From assembly GCA_900753245.1 (NCBI GenBank), contig CAADYJ010000036.1, positions 1 through 17,607 of the forward strand: a stretch of 17,607 nt of DNA. Reading direction: 5' to 3'. The translations under genes and the position numbers were made by a program. Shown here piece after piece: positions 1 through 6,196 of this stretch. The notes beneath the pieces were generated by a model. It was not told where the DNA came from and did not search any database. It worked only from the letters and a program-made list of their open reading frames with translations. Numbering within the stretch: the stretch's first letter is position 1; every line of letters starts with the position of its first letter. The stretch is from Clostridia bacterium (GTDB lineage Bacteria > Bacillota > Clostridia > TANB77 > CAG-508).

Positions 1-172
1 ATTAATCTTATAACTTTGCACAAAATATTTTACTACCTATTTCTTTTTTTATTTTAATAATTTTAATTTTATAAAAATACACAAATATTAAAAATAAGGT
101 TCTTCCCCCTACACTACTGATATTTTTCCAGCTATAGATTTAAATAAACCATTTACCCTTAAAGTTAATAAA

Positions 173-205
173 AAAACAGTGATTTCAAATAGAAGCCACT
201 GTTTT
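173..205 (-). terminator. Rho-independent terminator of the zinc-ribbon gene
   Basis: A 9-bp perfect stem (AAAACAGTG, 173-181, pairing with CACTGTTTT, 197-205) with a 15-nt loop lies just past the stop codon of the minus-strand gene at 220-537. Read on the minus strand the stem is followed by a run of T residues, as expected for an intrinsic terminator. Confidence 0.8.
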
Positions 206-219
206 ACATATGATAATAT

Positions 220-537
220 TTAGAGATTAGGTTTATTTGTCTCCAACCCTAGCTTTTTAAGCCGTTCAATTTCATTACACCCTTCTTCGGACGGGTTCCA
301 TTTTCTTATCTTTTTTCCACATTTAATACAAATGCGAGTATAACCAGATACCCACATATGATCACCTTTTTCGTAATCTGCACTAATGCCAAAATTCTTT
401 TCCTGTATTTTTCTTATAGGATAGGGCACTCTTTCAAACTCTTCACGAGATTCAGTTACACAATATGGTCTGTAGTCGTGTTTGCATAAAAGCCGTTTTG
501 AAAACATTTTAAAAAGATGTTTTGAATTTTTTATCAT
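220..537 (-). CDS. Small zinc-ribbon-like protein of unknown function
   Basis: This gene encodes 105 residues. The ATG at 537 is chosen because TAGGAGG ends 10 bases upstream; a longer reading to 618 would start upstream of the promoter -10 element and can be discarded. The protein has a possible metal site built from CxH (C18, H20) and CxxCGK (C70, C73), in a basic, aromatic-rich context (RICIKCGKK). This arrangement is common in small uncharacterised proteins of Clostridia and their mobile elements, but I cannot assign a named family. The gene is monocistronic: it has its own consensus promoter at 618-646 and a terminator at 173-205. There is no signal peptide or membrane segment. Nucleic-acid or protein binding is possible but not shown. 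Confidence 0.7.
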   Translation of the reverse strand: MIKNSKHLFKMFSKRLLCKHDYRPYCVTESREEFERVPYPIRKIQEKNFGISADYEKGDHMWVSGYTRICIKCGKKIRKWNPSEEGCNEIERLKKLGLETNKPNL

Positions 538-617
538 ATGATTCTTACCTCCTAAAATTAATTTATAAAATCTGCAATAACTTGATGAAAAAAGGTAATT
601 TAATTTGTTACAAAACA

Positions 618-646
618 ATTATATAACAATTTTAATATTATGTCAA
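618..646 (-). promoter_or_regulatory. SigA-type promoter for the zinc-ribbon gene
   Basis: On the minus strand, TTGACA (641-646) and TATAAT (618-623) are separated by exactly 17 bases. This leaves a leader of roughly 75 nt before the ATG at 537. A short inverted repeat (TTGTTA at 605-610, TAACAA at 624-629) straddles the -10 region and could be an operator, although in AT-rich DNA it may be chance. Confidence 0.8.
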
Positions 647-835
647 GTTAATTATATCGACCTTGATTTTTTTACACTTAACCTTAATAATAAATGCCTA
701 TACAAATTAGTCTATTATCAAAGTTTTGCGCAAAAAGGAATAGAAGTAAAATATATGGACGACCTACCCAGGTGTCCTACAACATATTGATATACCAACG
801 CTTTTAGCACTTTATAGCTTATTATTTATACAACA

Positions 836-886
836 AACTATATTACTTATTTATTAAAACCTCTTAAAATCGATTCTGAAGCTTCT
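836..886. repeat. Copy 1 of a dispersed palindromic repeat
   Basis: The unit begins with aactatattactt (836-848), shared exactly with copy 2 at 1020-1032, and continues into a 30-bp imperfect palindrome at 857-886. Its 19-base core, CTTAAAATCGATTCTGAAG, matches its own reverse complement at 15 of 19 positions and centres on ATCGAT. The outer arms are the most degenerate of the three copies on the right side. Confidence 0.65.
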
Positions 887-1019
887 TTATTTTGTACTTA
901 TATTAGTTTATTCTAATTTAATATTATTTCATTGTAATTTTATATTGTATCTTTTAAATTTTTTATCAAAATCTCGAAATCCGCTCAAATCCTTATTTTA
1001 GCCATTTTTCAAGACATGT

Positions 1020-1070
1020 AACTATATTACTTTTTTCTAAAAACGCCTTAAAATCGATTCTCATGCGTTG
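1020..1070. repeat. Copy 2 of a dispersed palindromic repeat
   Basis: This copy starts exactly 184 bases after copy 1 and shares with it the upstream aactatattactt block and the palindrome core CTTAAAATCGATTCT. The 30-bp palindrome lies at 1041-1070, with outer arms AAACGC and GCGTTg that pair almost perfectly. Confidence 0.65.
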
Positions 1071-1177
1071 CTTTTTTAGGCATTTTTCAGCATTTTTCAG
1101 AAAGCTTTATAATATCAATATTTTAGTAGATTTATATAAATTTTGCTGCAAGTCATATTATTAGAAAAAAATTCTAA

Positions 1178-1234
1178 ACATATAACTTGTTAAGTTTTAT
1201 ATAAAAATGTCTTAAAAACGATTTTGAAGCGTTT
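1178..1234. repeat. Copy 3 of a dispersed palindromic repeat
   Basis: The palindrome lies at 1205-1234 with core CTTAAAAACGATTTTGAAG and right arm GCGTTT. It is 164 bases after copy 2. The upstream block is only loosely conserved (catataacttg, compared with ctatattactt in copies 1 and 2). Confidence 0.55.
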
Positions 1235-1330
1235 AATTTATAAAATAATATTAGTAGTTAAATAATTAAATCTGATCTGAAAAATTTATAAAGTTATTCA
1301 TTATAATATGTAAAAATTTATTTTAGACAA

Positions 1331-1357
1331 ATGTTCGGTTTTGAATTTTAATGTTCG
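1331..1357 (+). promoter_or_regulatory. Direct repeat of ATGTTCG upstream of the recombinase
   Basis: ATGTTCG occurs at 1331-1337 and again at 1351-1357, exactly 20 bases (two helical turns) apart. GTTCG is the right half of the Gram-positive LexA box, and the same heptamer recurs in the promoter of the LysM gene. The left half-sites here are poor (TAGAC for the first copy, no match for the second), so LexA binding is uncertain. Confidence 0.3.
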
Positions 1358-1464
1358 TATTATAAAATTATAAATTTAACATTGCACAAAAGTCTTCTTT
1401 TCTCTTCCCTTTTTTACTTCTTTGATATATAATCTTTTTTAGAAATAATTGGAGTGTGAAAATT

Positions 1465-2436
1465 ATGATAAATCGTGAAGATAACCCAGAGTTTTTGAAT
1501 TCATTTTTAGATTATTCTATTACAATATTAAACAAATCTACTAATTCTGTTAAAGAGTATAATTATGATCTTGCTATGTTCTTAAAATACATGAAAATTC
1601 ATTTTAAGCAAACTAATGAGACGGATTTTAGTAAAATTACAATTAATGATTTTAATATAGATACTTTAAAAAGAATAACTTTAAATGACATACATGCATT
1701 TGTAAGTTTTTTAGCTGAAACTAACCATAGTAAAAGTGCTACTCGTGCAAGGAAAGTATCTACAATACGTATATTTTTTAAATATTTAACTGTAAAAGAA
1801 AAAATACTTGATATTAACCCTGCTCAAAATTTAGAAACTCCTAAATTAGATAAAAGAATGCCTAAATATTTAACATTAGAAGACAGTAAAAAGCTACTAG
1901 AAGTTACCTGTAATGATGATAATAGAAATGCTAAAAGAGATTTTGCTATTATTACCTTATTTTTAAATTGCGGTATGCGTTTATCTGAATTGATTGGAAT
2001 AAATATTAAAGATATTCATTTTGATGATGCTAAAATGACTGTTATCGGAAAAGGTAATAAAGAAAGAACTATTTACCTAAATAAGGCTTGTATGAATGCT
2101 ATTAAAGATTATTTAGAAGTTAGACCTAAAGAAGGTGTTGACTATAAGTCTAAAGATGCTTTATTTTTAAGTGAAAGACGCGAAAGAATTTCAAGAAGAT
2201 CTGTGCAATATATTGTAGAAAAAGAATTAAAGAAAGCAGGATTAGATACTACAAAATATTCTGTACATAAGTTAAGACATACTGCAGCAACATTAATGTA
2301 TCAATACGGAGAAGTCGATATTAGAGCTTTGCAAGAACTTTTAGGACATGCTAGTATTTCTACTACAGAAATTTATACTCATGTTGCAAATGAACAAGTA
2401 CGAGATGCAGTTGAAAGAAATCCTTTAAATATTTAA
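1465..2436 (+). CDS. XerC/XerD-type tyrosine recombinase
   Basis: This 323-residue phage-integrase-family site-specific recombinase resembles XerC/XerD, which resolve chromosome dimers at dif. The N-terminal SAM-like core-binding domain spans about residues 10-105 and the catalytic domain about 130-318. The full catalytic set is visible: R172 in CGMRLSEL, K196 in IGKGNKER, H268 and R271 in HKLRHT, H295 in LLGHASI, and Y304 in IYTHV. I start it at the ATG at 1465 because GGAG at 1451-1454 lies 10 bases upstream; the in-frame GTG at 1456 would sit against the Shine-Dalgarno sequence. The gene stands alone on the plus strand, converging on the LysM gene, with a hairpin between them. Three palindromic repeats lie upstream. 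I cannot tell from sequence alone whether it is the chromosomal Xer or an element-borne recombinase; intact catalysis and lack of other mobile genes favour the former. Confidence 0.9.
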   Translation: MINREDNPEFLNSFLDYSITILNKSTNSVKEYNYDLAMFLKYMKIHFKQTNETDFSKITINDFNIDTLKRITLNDIHAFVSFLAETNHSKSATRARKVSTIRIFFKYLTVKEKILDINPAQNLETPKLDKRMPKYLTLEDSKKLLEVTCNDDNRNAKRDFAIITLFLNCGMRLSELIGINIKDIHFDDAKMTVIGKGNKERTIYLNKACMNAIKDYLEVRPKEGVDYKSKDALFLSERRERISRRSVQYIVEKELKKAGLDTTKYSVHKLRHTAATLMYQYGEVDIRALQELLGHASISTTEIYTHVANEQVRDAVERNPLNI

Positions 2437-2452
2437 CGTATTAATAAGTTCT

Positions 2453-2483
2453 GAACGCTATTATAGTATTATTAATAGCGTTC
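2453..2483 (+). terminator. Intrinsic terminator between recombinase and LysM gene
   Basis: An 11-bp perfect stem (GAACGCTATTA at 2453-2463 with TAATAGCGTTC at 2473-2483) and a 9-nt loop are followed by ATTTTATT on the plus strand. It ends the recombinase transcript and may also stop transcripts from the converging LysM gene, although its minus-strand T tract is poor. Confidence 0.75.
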
Positions 2484-2497
2484 ATTTTATTCATTAA

Positions 2498-2797
2498 TTA
2501 TAAGCTTTTTATAATTAACTTTTGTCCTATCTTCAAATTAGAATTATTATCTAACTTATTTAATTTTTTTATTTCATAGATTATATCTCTAATATCCTTA
2601 TTTTCGTAATAAGCATTATTTTCTTGCTCTTCTCTTGCAATGCTCCATAAAGTATCACCTTTTGTAACATTTACTGTTTTAGTTTTTATATCCCCTTTAG
2701 AAAAAGACACATTATTAAAATATAATGATATTCCTATTATAATTACAAATACTATTAAAGTCATTCTTAAAAATTTTTTCATATTTACAATTTTCAT
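2498..2797 (-). CDS. Membrane-anchored LysM protein, YneA-like probable SOS division inhibitor
   Basis: This 99-residue protein has one N-terminal membrane segment (about residues 10-30, LRMTLIVFVIIIGISLYF) followed by an extracytoplasmic LysM domain (about 41-99) opening with VNVTKGDTLWSIA and closing with LKIGQKLII. The size and architecture match B. subtilis YneA, the LysM cell-division inhibitor induced in the SOS response, but sequence similarity beyond LysM cannot be judged here. The start at 2797 follows AGGGGG by about 9 bases; the ATG six codons later has no ribosome binding site. Its promoter carries three LexA-like boxes, which supports SOS control. YneA-type genes usually sit beside lexA; lexA is not in this window. 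A generic LysM anchor protein is the alternative. Confidence 0.8.
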   Translation of the reverse strand: MKIVNMKKFLRMTLIVFVIIIGISLYFNNVSFSKGDIKTKTVNVTKGDTLWSIAREEQENNAYYENKDIRDIIYEIKKLNKLDNNSNLKIGQKLIIKSL

Positions 2798-2818
2798 TTA
2801 TTTATACCCCCTGTTTTA

Positions 2819-2832
2819 CGAACAATATTTTG
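2819..2832. promoter_or_regulatory. LexA-like box 1 (downstream of the transcription start)
   Basis: CGAACAATATTTTG matches the Gram-positive LexA consensus CGAAC-N4-GTTCG at 8 of 10 defined positions, with the left half perfect. It lies just downstream of the expected transcription start of the LysM gene. Confidence 0.45.
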
Positions 2833-2845
2833 TTTTTGTAAGCAT

Positions 2846-2874
2846 AGTATAAACGAACATTTATTCTTTGTCAA
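2846..2874 (-). promoter_or_regulatory. SigA-type promoter of the LysM gene
   Basis: On the minus strand TTGACA (2869-2874) and TATACT (2846-2851) are separated by 17 bases, close to consensus. A LexA-like box occupies the spacer, so repressor binding would block polymerase. Confidence 0.8.
2854..2867. promoter_or_regulatory. LexA-like box 2 (between -35 and -10)
   Basis: CGAACATTTATTCT matches CGAAC-N4-GTTCG at 8 of 10 positions and lies wholly inside the 17-base promoter spacer of the LysM gene, a position typical of an effective repressor site. Confidence 0.55.
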
Positions 2875-2883
2875 CACTTTTCA

Positions 2884-2897
2884 AGAAAAAATGTTCG
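2884..2897. promoter_or_regulatory. LexA-like box 3 (upstream of -35)
   Basis: AGAAAAAATGTTCG matches CGAAC-N4-GTTCG at 8 of 10 positions, with the right half perfect. Together with box 2 it also forms the ends of a 12-bp perfect inverted repeat (AAACGAACATTT at 2851-2862 and AAATGTTCGTTT at 2889-2900), which could alternatively act as a hairpin. Confidence 0.45.
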
Positions 2898-2908
2898 TTT
2901 TTTTGTTT

Positions 2909-3488
2909 TTATAATAAAATAGGTTGTATTTGTTTATTTTCTAAAGCTTCTTCTAAAGTATTTATTATATAATTACTATCAAAAACTAAAGAACGTGGCT
3001 TAGTAATTGGATTGTCTTGCCTAAAAGGCACAAAAAAATAATGATTTCTATTTAATAATATACCTATATTCTCTGCACTTCCTGATAGTCCATCATTTGT
3101 AGAAATAGCAATTACAACAGGGTTTCCATTCCTTAAATGAGACTTAACAGCCATAGTTGCAGTATTATCTATAATTCCGTTTGCAAGTTTAGCAATTGTA
3201 TTTCCGTGAACAAGGTGCAACAATTAATATATCTGTTAAATTTTTAGGACCAATTGGTTCTGCCTCTTGAATTGTATGAATTATTTTTCTATTAGTCATT
3301 TCTTCAATTTCCTGTATATGTTCTTTGGCTTCTCCAAATTTAGTATTAAGTTCATAAGCATGTTCTGACATAATAGGAATTATTTGAGCACCTTCATCTA
3401 TTAATTTTTTCATCTGTACTTTTGTCTTTTCAAAAGTACAAAACGAACCAGTTAAGCAAAAACCTACTCTTTTGTTTTCTAATTTCAT
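2909..3488 (-). pseudogene. spoVFB: Dipicolinate synthase subunit B, frameshifted
   Basis: Subunit B (SpoVFB/DpaB) works with SpoVFA in the mother cell to make dipicolinic acid for spores. The reading starts at 3488 (RBS AAGGAGGG) with the flavoprotein-like VGFCLTGSFCTFEK and runs to ILIVAPC. It then leaves frame and stops at 3189. The expected continuation GNTIAKLANGI through to the usual C-terminus QIQPILL is intact in the next frame, ending at 2909. Removing one base at about 3204-3212 restores a protein of 192 residues, close to normal length, so this is a single +1 event. It could be a real lesion or an assembly error; the downstream half looks undecayed. Its usual partner spoVFA is not next to it: the upstream neighbour is the GltD-like gene. 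Confidence 0.85.
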
Positions 3489-3523
3489 ATTTACTTCTAT
3501 CCCTCCTTTTTTGTCTCTTACTA

Positions 3524-3532
3524 TATCTTATG
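3524..3532 (-). promoter_or_regulatory. Possible SigK-type -10 element for spoVFB
   Basis: On the minus strand CATAAGATA fits the SigK -10 pattern CATAnnnTA and lies about 36 bases before the start codon. B. subtilis spoVF is SigK-dependent. The matching -35 AC is absent at 16 bases (TC is present), so this is only suggestive. Confidence 0.25.
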
Positions 3533-3572
3533 CTATTATGTTAATTTTGAGATTGTTTTAAAAACAAAAATA

Positions 3573-3604
3573 AAAGCAGTAAATCTAAATTGATTTATTG
3601 CTTT
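3573..3604 (-). terminator. Intrinsic terminator after the GltD-like gene
   Basis: A 13-bp stem with one G-T mismatch (AAAGCAGTAAATC at 3573-3585, GATTTATTGCTTT at 3592-3604) with a 6-nt loop is followed on the minus strand by TTTATTTTTGTTTTT. Confidence 0.8.
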
Positions 3605-3612
3605 ATAATTTT

Positions 3613-4857
3613 TTAATTATTTAATAAATACTCTTTTATTTCTTCTGCTGCATTTCTTCCGTCTCTTGCTGCCCATGCAACTGTACCTTTAGAACCTGCT
3701 AATTGCCCTCCAGCGAATATTTTTTCTTTAGATGTTTTGTAACTATCTGTTATGACACTTCCTTTATCTGTAGTATTAATATTAAGATTATCAATTAATT
3801 CTTTTTCAACATTAGATCCTACAGCTGATATAACGTAATCTGTATTTATTATAAAATTACTACCTTCTATATTTACAGGTATTTTTCTTGTTTCTCCATC
3901 TTTTTGAATTAAGTTAGTTTTTATACATTCTACTTTTTCTACTTTATTTTCTCCCAGTATTTTAACAATATTAGTTTTAAATAGAAAATTTATTCCTTCT
4001 TTTTTAGCTTGTTCTATTTCTATCTTTTCAGCAGGCATTTCCTCTTCGCTTCTTCTATATATAATAGTAACATTATTTGCTTCTAAACGTTTTATTGTTC
4101 TAGAAGTATCCATTGCTACATTACCGCCACCTATTACAACAACATTTTTGCCTTTAAAATTAGGATAATTTTTGTTTTCTAAAAGTTCATTTCCTCCTAG
4201 TACTTCTGGAAGTTCTTCTCCTTCTACATTCATTTTAGAAGACACATTTGCTCCAATACTCAAAAATATTGCATCATAATCTTTTTCAAGTTCGTTTAAA
4301 AAGATATTTTTACCTAGTTCTTTCTGATATTCTACTTTTATTCCTAAATTTAATACTTGATTTATGCAATTTTCCATAACATTTCTTTCTAATCTGAATT
4401 CTGGAATACCATGCTCTATTATTCCACCTAGAAAAGATTTTTTTTCGTATATTGTAACATCAAAACCATATCTTACTAGAAATGCCGCGCAAGTTATACC
4501 TGTTGGCCCTCCGCCTATTACTGCTACTTTCTTATTACTTTTAGTATATGTAAATTTCGGAATCTCCCATCCATTTTTTATTGCCATGTCTCCAAGATAA
4601 GCCTCTATTTTTCCTATTTCTACCGGGGAAGATTTAAACCTTCTTGTGCAACTACCCTGACATTGTTTTGTATGTGGACATATTCTACCACATATTGATT
4701 GTAGTACCGTTGTAGTACAAGATAATTCATATGCTTCTTTATATTTTTCTTCTTTCATCAATTTTATAATATCTGTTATATTATTAGAAAGAGGACAACC
4801 TTGCATGCAAGGCTTAGTCCTACATTCTAAGCAATTATCTAATGCTTCTTTTATCAT
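3613..4857 (-). CDS. GltD-like NAD(P)H-dependent FAD/Fe-S oxidoreductase
   Basis: This 414-residue protein belongs to the family of the glutamate synthase small subunit and NfnB-type flavoproteins. The N-terminal Fer4_20-type iron-sulfur region holds two cysteine sets: C9, C12, C17, C21 and C56, C60, C66, C70 (CGRICPHTKQCQGSC). The FAD Rossmann motif GGGPTG is at 115-120, the NAD(P)H motif GGGNVAMD at 243-250, and the C-terminal FAD loop AGGQLAGSKGTVAWAARDG near 380-400. In glutamate synthase this subunit passes electrons from NADPH to GltB; no gltB is in the window, so the partner is unknown and a stand-alone electron-transfer role is possible. The start at 4857 follows AAGGTGA, which overlaps the end of the second ackA gene (11-base gap), so the two are co-transcribed. 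Confidence 0.85.
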   Translation of the reverse strand: MIKEALDNCLECRTKPCMQGCPLSNNITDIIKLMKEEKYKEAYELSCTTTVLQSICGRICPHTKQCQGSCTRRFKSSPVEIGKIEAYLGDMAIKNGWEIPKFTYTKSNKKVAVIGGGPTGITCAAFLVRYGFDVTIYEKKSFLGGIIEHGIPEFRLERNVMENCINQVLNLGIKVEYQKELGKNIFLNELEKDYDAIFLSIGANVSSKMNVEGEELPEVLGGNELLENKNYPNFKGKNVVVIGGGNVAMDTSRTIKRLEANNVTIIYRRSEEEMPAEKIEIEQAKKEGINFLFKTNIVKILGENKVEKVECIKTNLIQKDGETRKIPVNIEGSNFIINTDYVISAVGSNVEKELIDNLNINTTDKGSVITDSYKTSKEKIFAGGQLAGSKGTVAWAARDGRNAAEEIKEYLLNN

Positions 4858-4868
4858 TATATATCACC

Positions 4869-6065
4869 TTATAATTTTTCAACTATTTGTTTTGTATCTC
4901 TTGCTATTACTAGTTCTTCATTTGTAGGTACTATCCATACCTTTATTTTAGAATCTGGTGTAGAAATTTCTACTTCTTCTCCTCTACAATTATTCTTTTG
5001 TAAATCAATTTTTACTCCAAGCCATTCTAAGTTTTCACAAATCATTTTTCTAATATTTATTTGATTTTCGCCAATTCCTGCTGTAAATGCAATTACATCT
5101 ATTCCATTCATTGAAACTCCATATTTTGCGATATATTGTGCAACTAGGTAGCAATATGATTTTCTTGCAAGTACTGCTCTTTCGTTTCCTTCGTCAGCTT
5201 CTTTTTCGATATCTCTAAAGTCTGGACTTACTCCAGAAATTCCAAGAACTCCTGATTCTTTATTTAAAATTGTATCTATTTCATCAGGTGTTAATCCTTC
5301 TTTTCTCATTAAAAATGTAACTATTGAAGGGTCTAAATCTCCACTTCTAGCACACATTGGAATACCAGCAACTGGTGTAAATCCCATTGATGTATCTACA
5401 GATTCTCCATTTAATACTGCACATAAACTTGCCCCTTGTCCTAAATGACATACAACAGTTTTTAATTCTTCTTTTTTCTTACCAATTAACTCAGCTACTC
5501 TTGCAGAGACATATCTGTGGCTTGTTCCGTGGAAACCATATTTACGCATTTTATATTTTTCATAATATTTATATGGTACTGGATAAATATATCTTTCTTT
5601 AGAAATAGTATGGTGAAAAGCTGTATCAAATACTGCTACCATTGGTTTTCCTGGCATTATTTCTTTGCAAGCTTTTATTCCGTTTATTGTTGGTGGGTTA
5701 TGAATTGGTGCTAATTCTGTTGTTTTTTCTATTTCTGCAATTACTTCATCTGTAATTAATACAGATTTATCAAATATATCTGTTCCATGTGGTATTCTAT
5801 GTCCTATTGCATTTATTTCATTTAGATCTTTTATTACTCCGTAATCATTATGTTGTAATTGTTCTAACATTATTTCAAAAGCTTCTTTGTGTGATGATAC
5901 AGGATGTTCTATTAGGTATTTTTCTCCTGCTACTTTATGTGTTACAAAGCTATTTTTCTGACCTATTCTTTCATAATTTCCTTTTGCTAATACTTGTTCA
6001 TTTTCCATATCAATTAATTGATATTTTAAAGATGAACTTCCACAATTGATAACTAAAACTTTCAT
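4869..6065 (-). CDS. ackA: Acetate kinase paralog with altered substrate pocket
   Basis: This 398-residue protein is the second of two tandem acetate kinases (acetyl phosphate plus ADP to acetate plus ATP). Residues expected for catalysis are present: N7, R90, D147 (FDTAF), R240 and E384 (TNEE), with HGTSH and TAGIGEN motifs. It departs from the usual signatures at HRIPHGT (normally HRVVHGG), placing Pro92 where the acyl-pocket Val sits, and at MCARSGD (normally MGTRSGD). The first 35 residues are nearly identical to those of the neighbouring paralog. The start at 6065 follows AAAGGA by about 10 bases. It has its own promoter (6105-6133) and shares a transcript with the GltD-like gene. It could be an acetate kinase, a kinase for another short acyl phosphate, or a weakened duplicate. 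Confidence 0.85.
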   Translation of the reverse strand: MKVLVINCGSSSLKYQLIDMENEQVLAKGNYERIGQKNSFVTHKVAGEKYLIEHPVSSHKEAFEIMLEQLQHNDYGVIKDLNEINAIGHRIPHGTDIFDKSVLITDEVIAEIEKTTELAPIHNPPTINGIKACKEIMPGKPMVAVFDTAFHHTISKERYIYPVPYKYYEKYKMRKYGFHGTSHRYVSARVAELIGKKKEELKTVVCHLGQGASLCAVLNGESVDTSMGFTPVAGIPMCARSGDLDPSIVTFLMRKEGLTPDEIDTILNKESGVLGISGVSPDFRDIEKEADEGNERAVLARKSYCYLVAQYIAKYGVSMNGIDVIAFTAGIGENQINIRKMICENLEWLGVKIDLQKNNCRGEEVEISTPDSKIKVWIVPTNEELVIARDTKQIVEKL

Positions 6066-6104
6066 TAAATTCAATTCCTTTCTTATTACTTTAATTCTTT
6101 TGTT

Positions 6105-6133
6105 ATTATAACCATAAAAATAAAAAAGCACAA
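6105..6133 (-). promoter_or_regulatory. Promoter for the second ackA and the GltD-like gene
   Basis: On the minus strand TTGTGC (6128-6133) and a perfect TATAAT (6105-6110) are 17 bases apart. The -10 is perfect, the -35 keeps only TTG. It lies just downstream of the REP-like hairpin that follows the first ackA. Confidence 0.6.
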
Positions 6134-6157
6134 TAGATTTTTAGGTAAAAAATAAAA

Positions 6158-6185
6158 GACAAATGAGACCCGTCCCCAAATGTCC
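6158..6185 (-). repeat. REP-like hairpin element, GGGGACGGG family (copy A)
   Basis: Read on the minus strand it starts GGACATTTGGGGACGGG, continues TCTCATTTGTC and is followed by TTTTAT. The ends pair (GACA...TGTC). The same element occurs in the other orientation at 17461-17489. It lies between the two ackA genes, where it could also act as a terminator for pta-ackA. Confidence 0.7.
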
Positions 6186-6196
6186 TTTATAATTAC

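Larger units (their letters stand above)
650..1464. other. Gene-poor region upstream of the recombinase
   Basis: About 800 bases hold no coding sequence I can support. Open stretches such as 605-790 lack a ribosome binding site and any recognisable protein similarity. The main content is three degenerate copies of a 30-bp palindromic repeat (857-886, 1041-1070, 1205-1234), a small direct repeat of catttttcag (around 1081-1100), and two ATGTTCG heptamers at 1331 and 1351. No tRNA or riboswitch fold is evident. Confidence 0.6.

Noticed and set aside
605..790. A plus-strand open reading frame of 61 codons upstream of the recombinase
   Set aside because: It lacks a ribosome binding site, overlaps the promoter of the minus-strand zinc-ribbon gene, is of low-complexity composition and matches no family I know.
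1041..1070. A dif site for the nearby Xer recombinase
   Set aside because: The repeat occurs three times and does not resemble known Firmicutes dif arms; a single copy would be expected for chromosome dimer resolution.
857..1234. The three 30-bp repeats read as a CRISPR array
   Set aside because: Only three degenerate copies with unequal gaps of about 154 and 134 bases, and no cas genes nearby.
2494..2518. A 10-bp inverted repeat (TTAATTATAA...TTATAATTAA) at the 3' end of the LysM gene as a terminator
   Set aside because: It is entirely A-T in its stem and overlaps the last codons; the 2453-2483 hairpin is a better terminator.
2851..2900. The 12-bp inverted repeat upstream of the LysM gene read as a terminator of spoVFB
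   Set aside because: On the minus strand no T run follows the stem, and the repeat is better explained as paired LexA-like half-sites around a strong promoter.
3613..4857. Calling the flavoprotein a functional glutamate synthase small subunit (gltD)
   Set aside because: No gltB lies in the window, and stand-alone GltD-like proteins have varied partners, so only the broader family is claimed.
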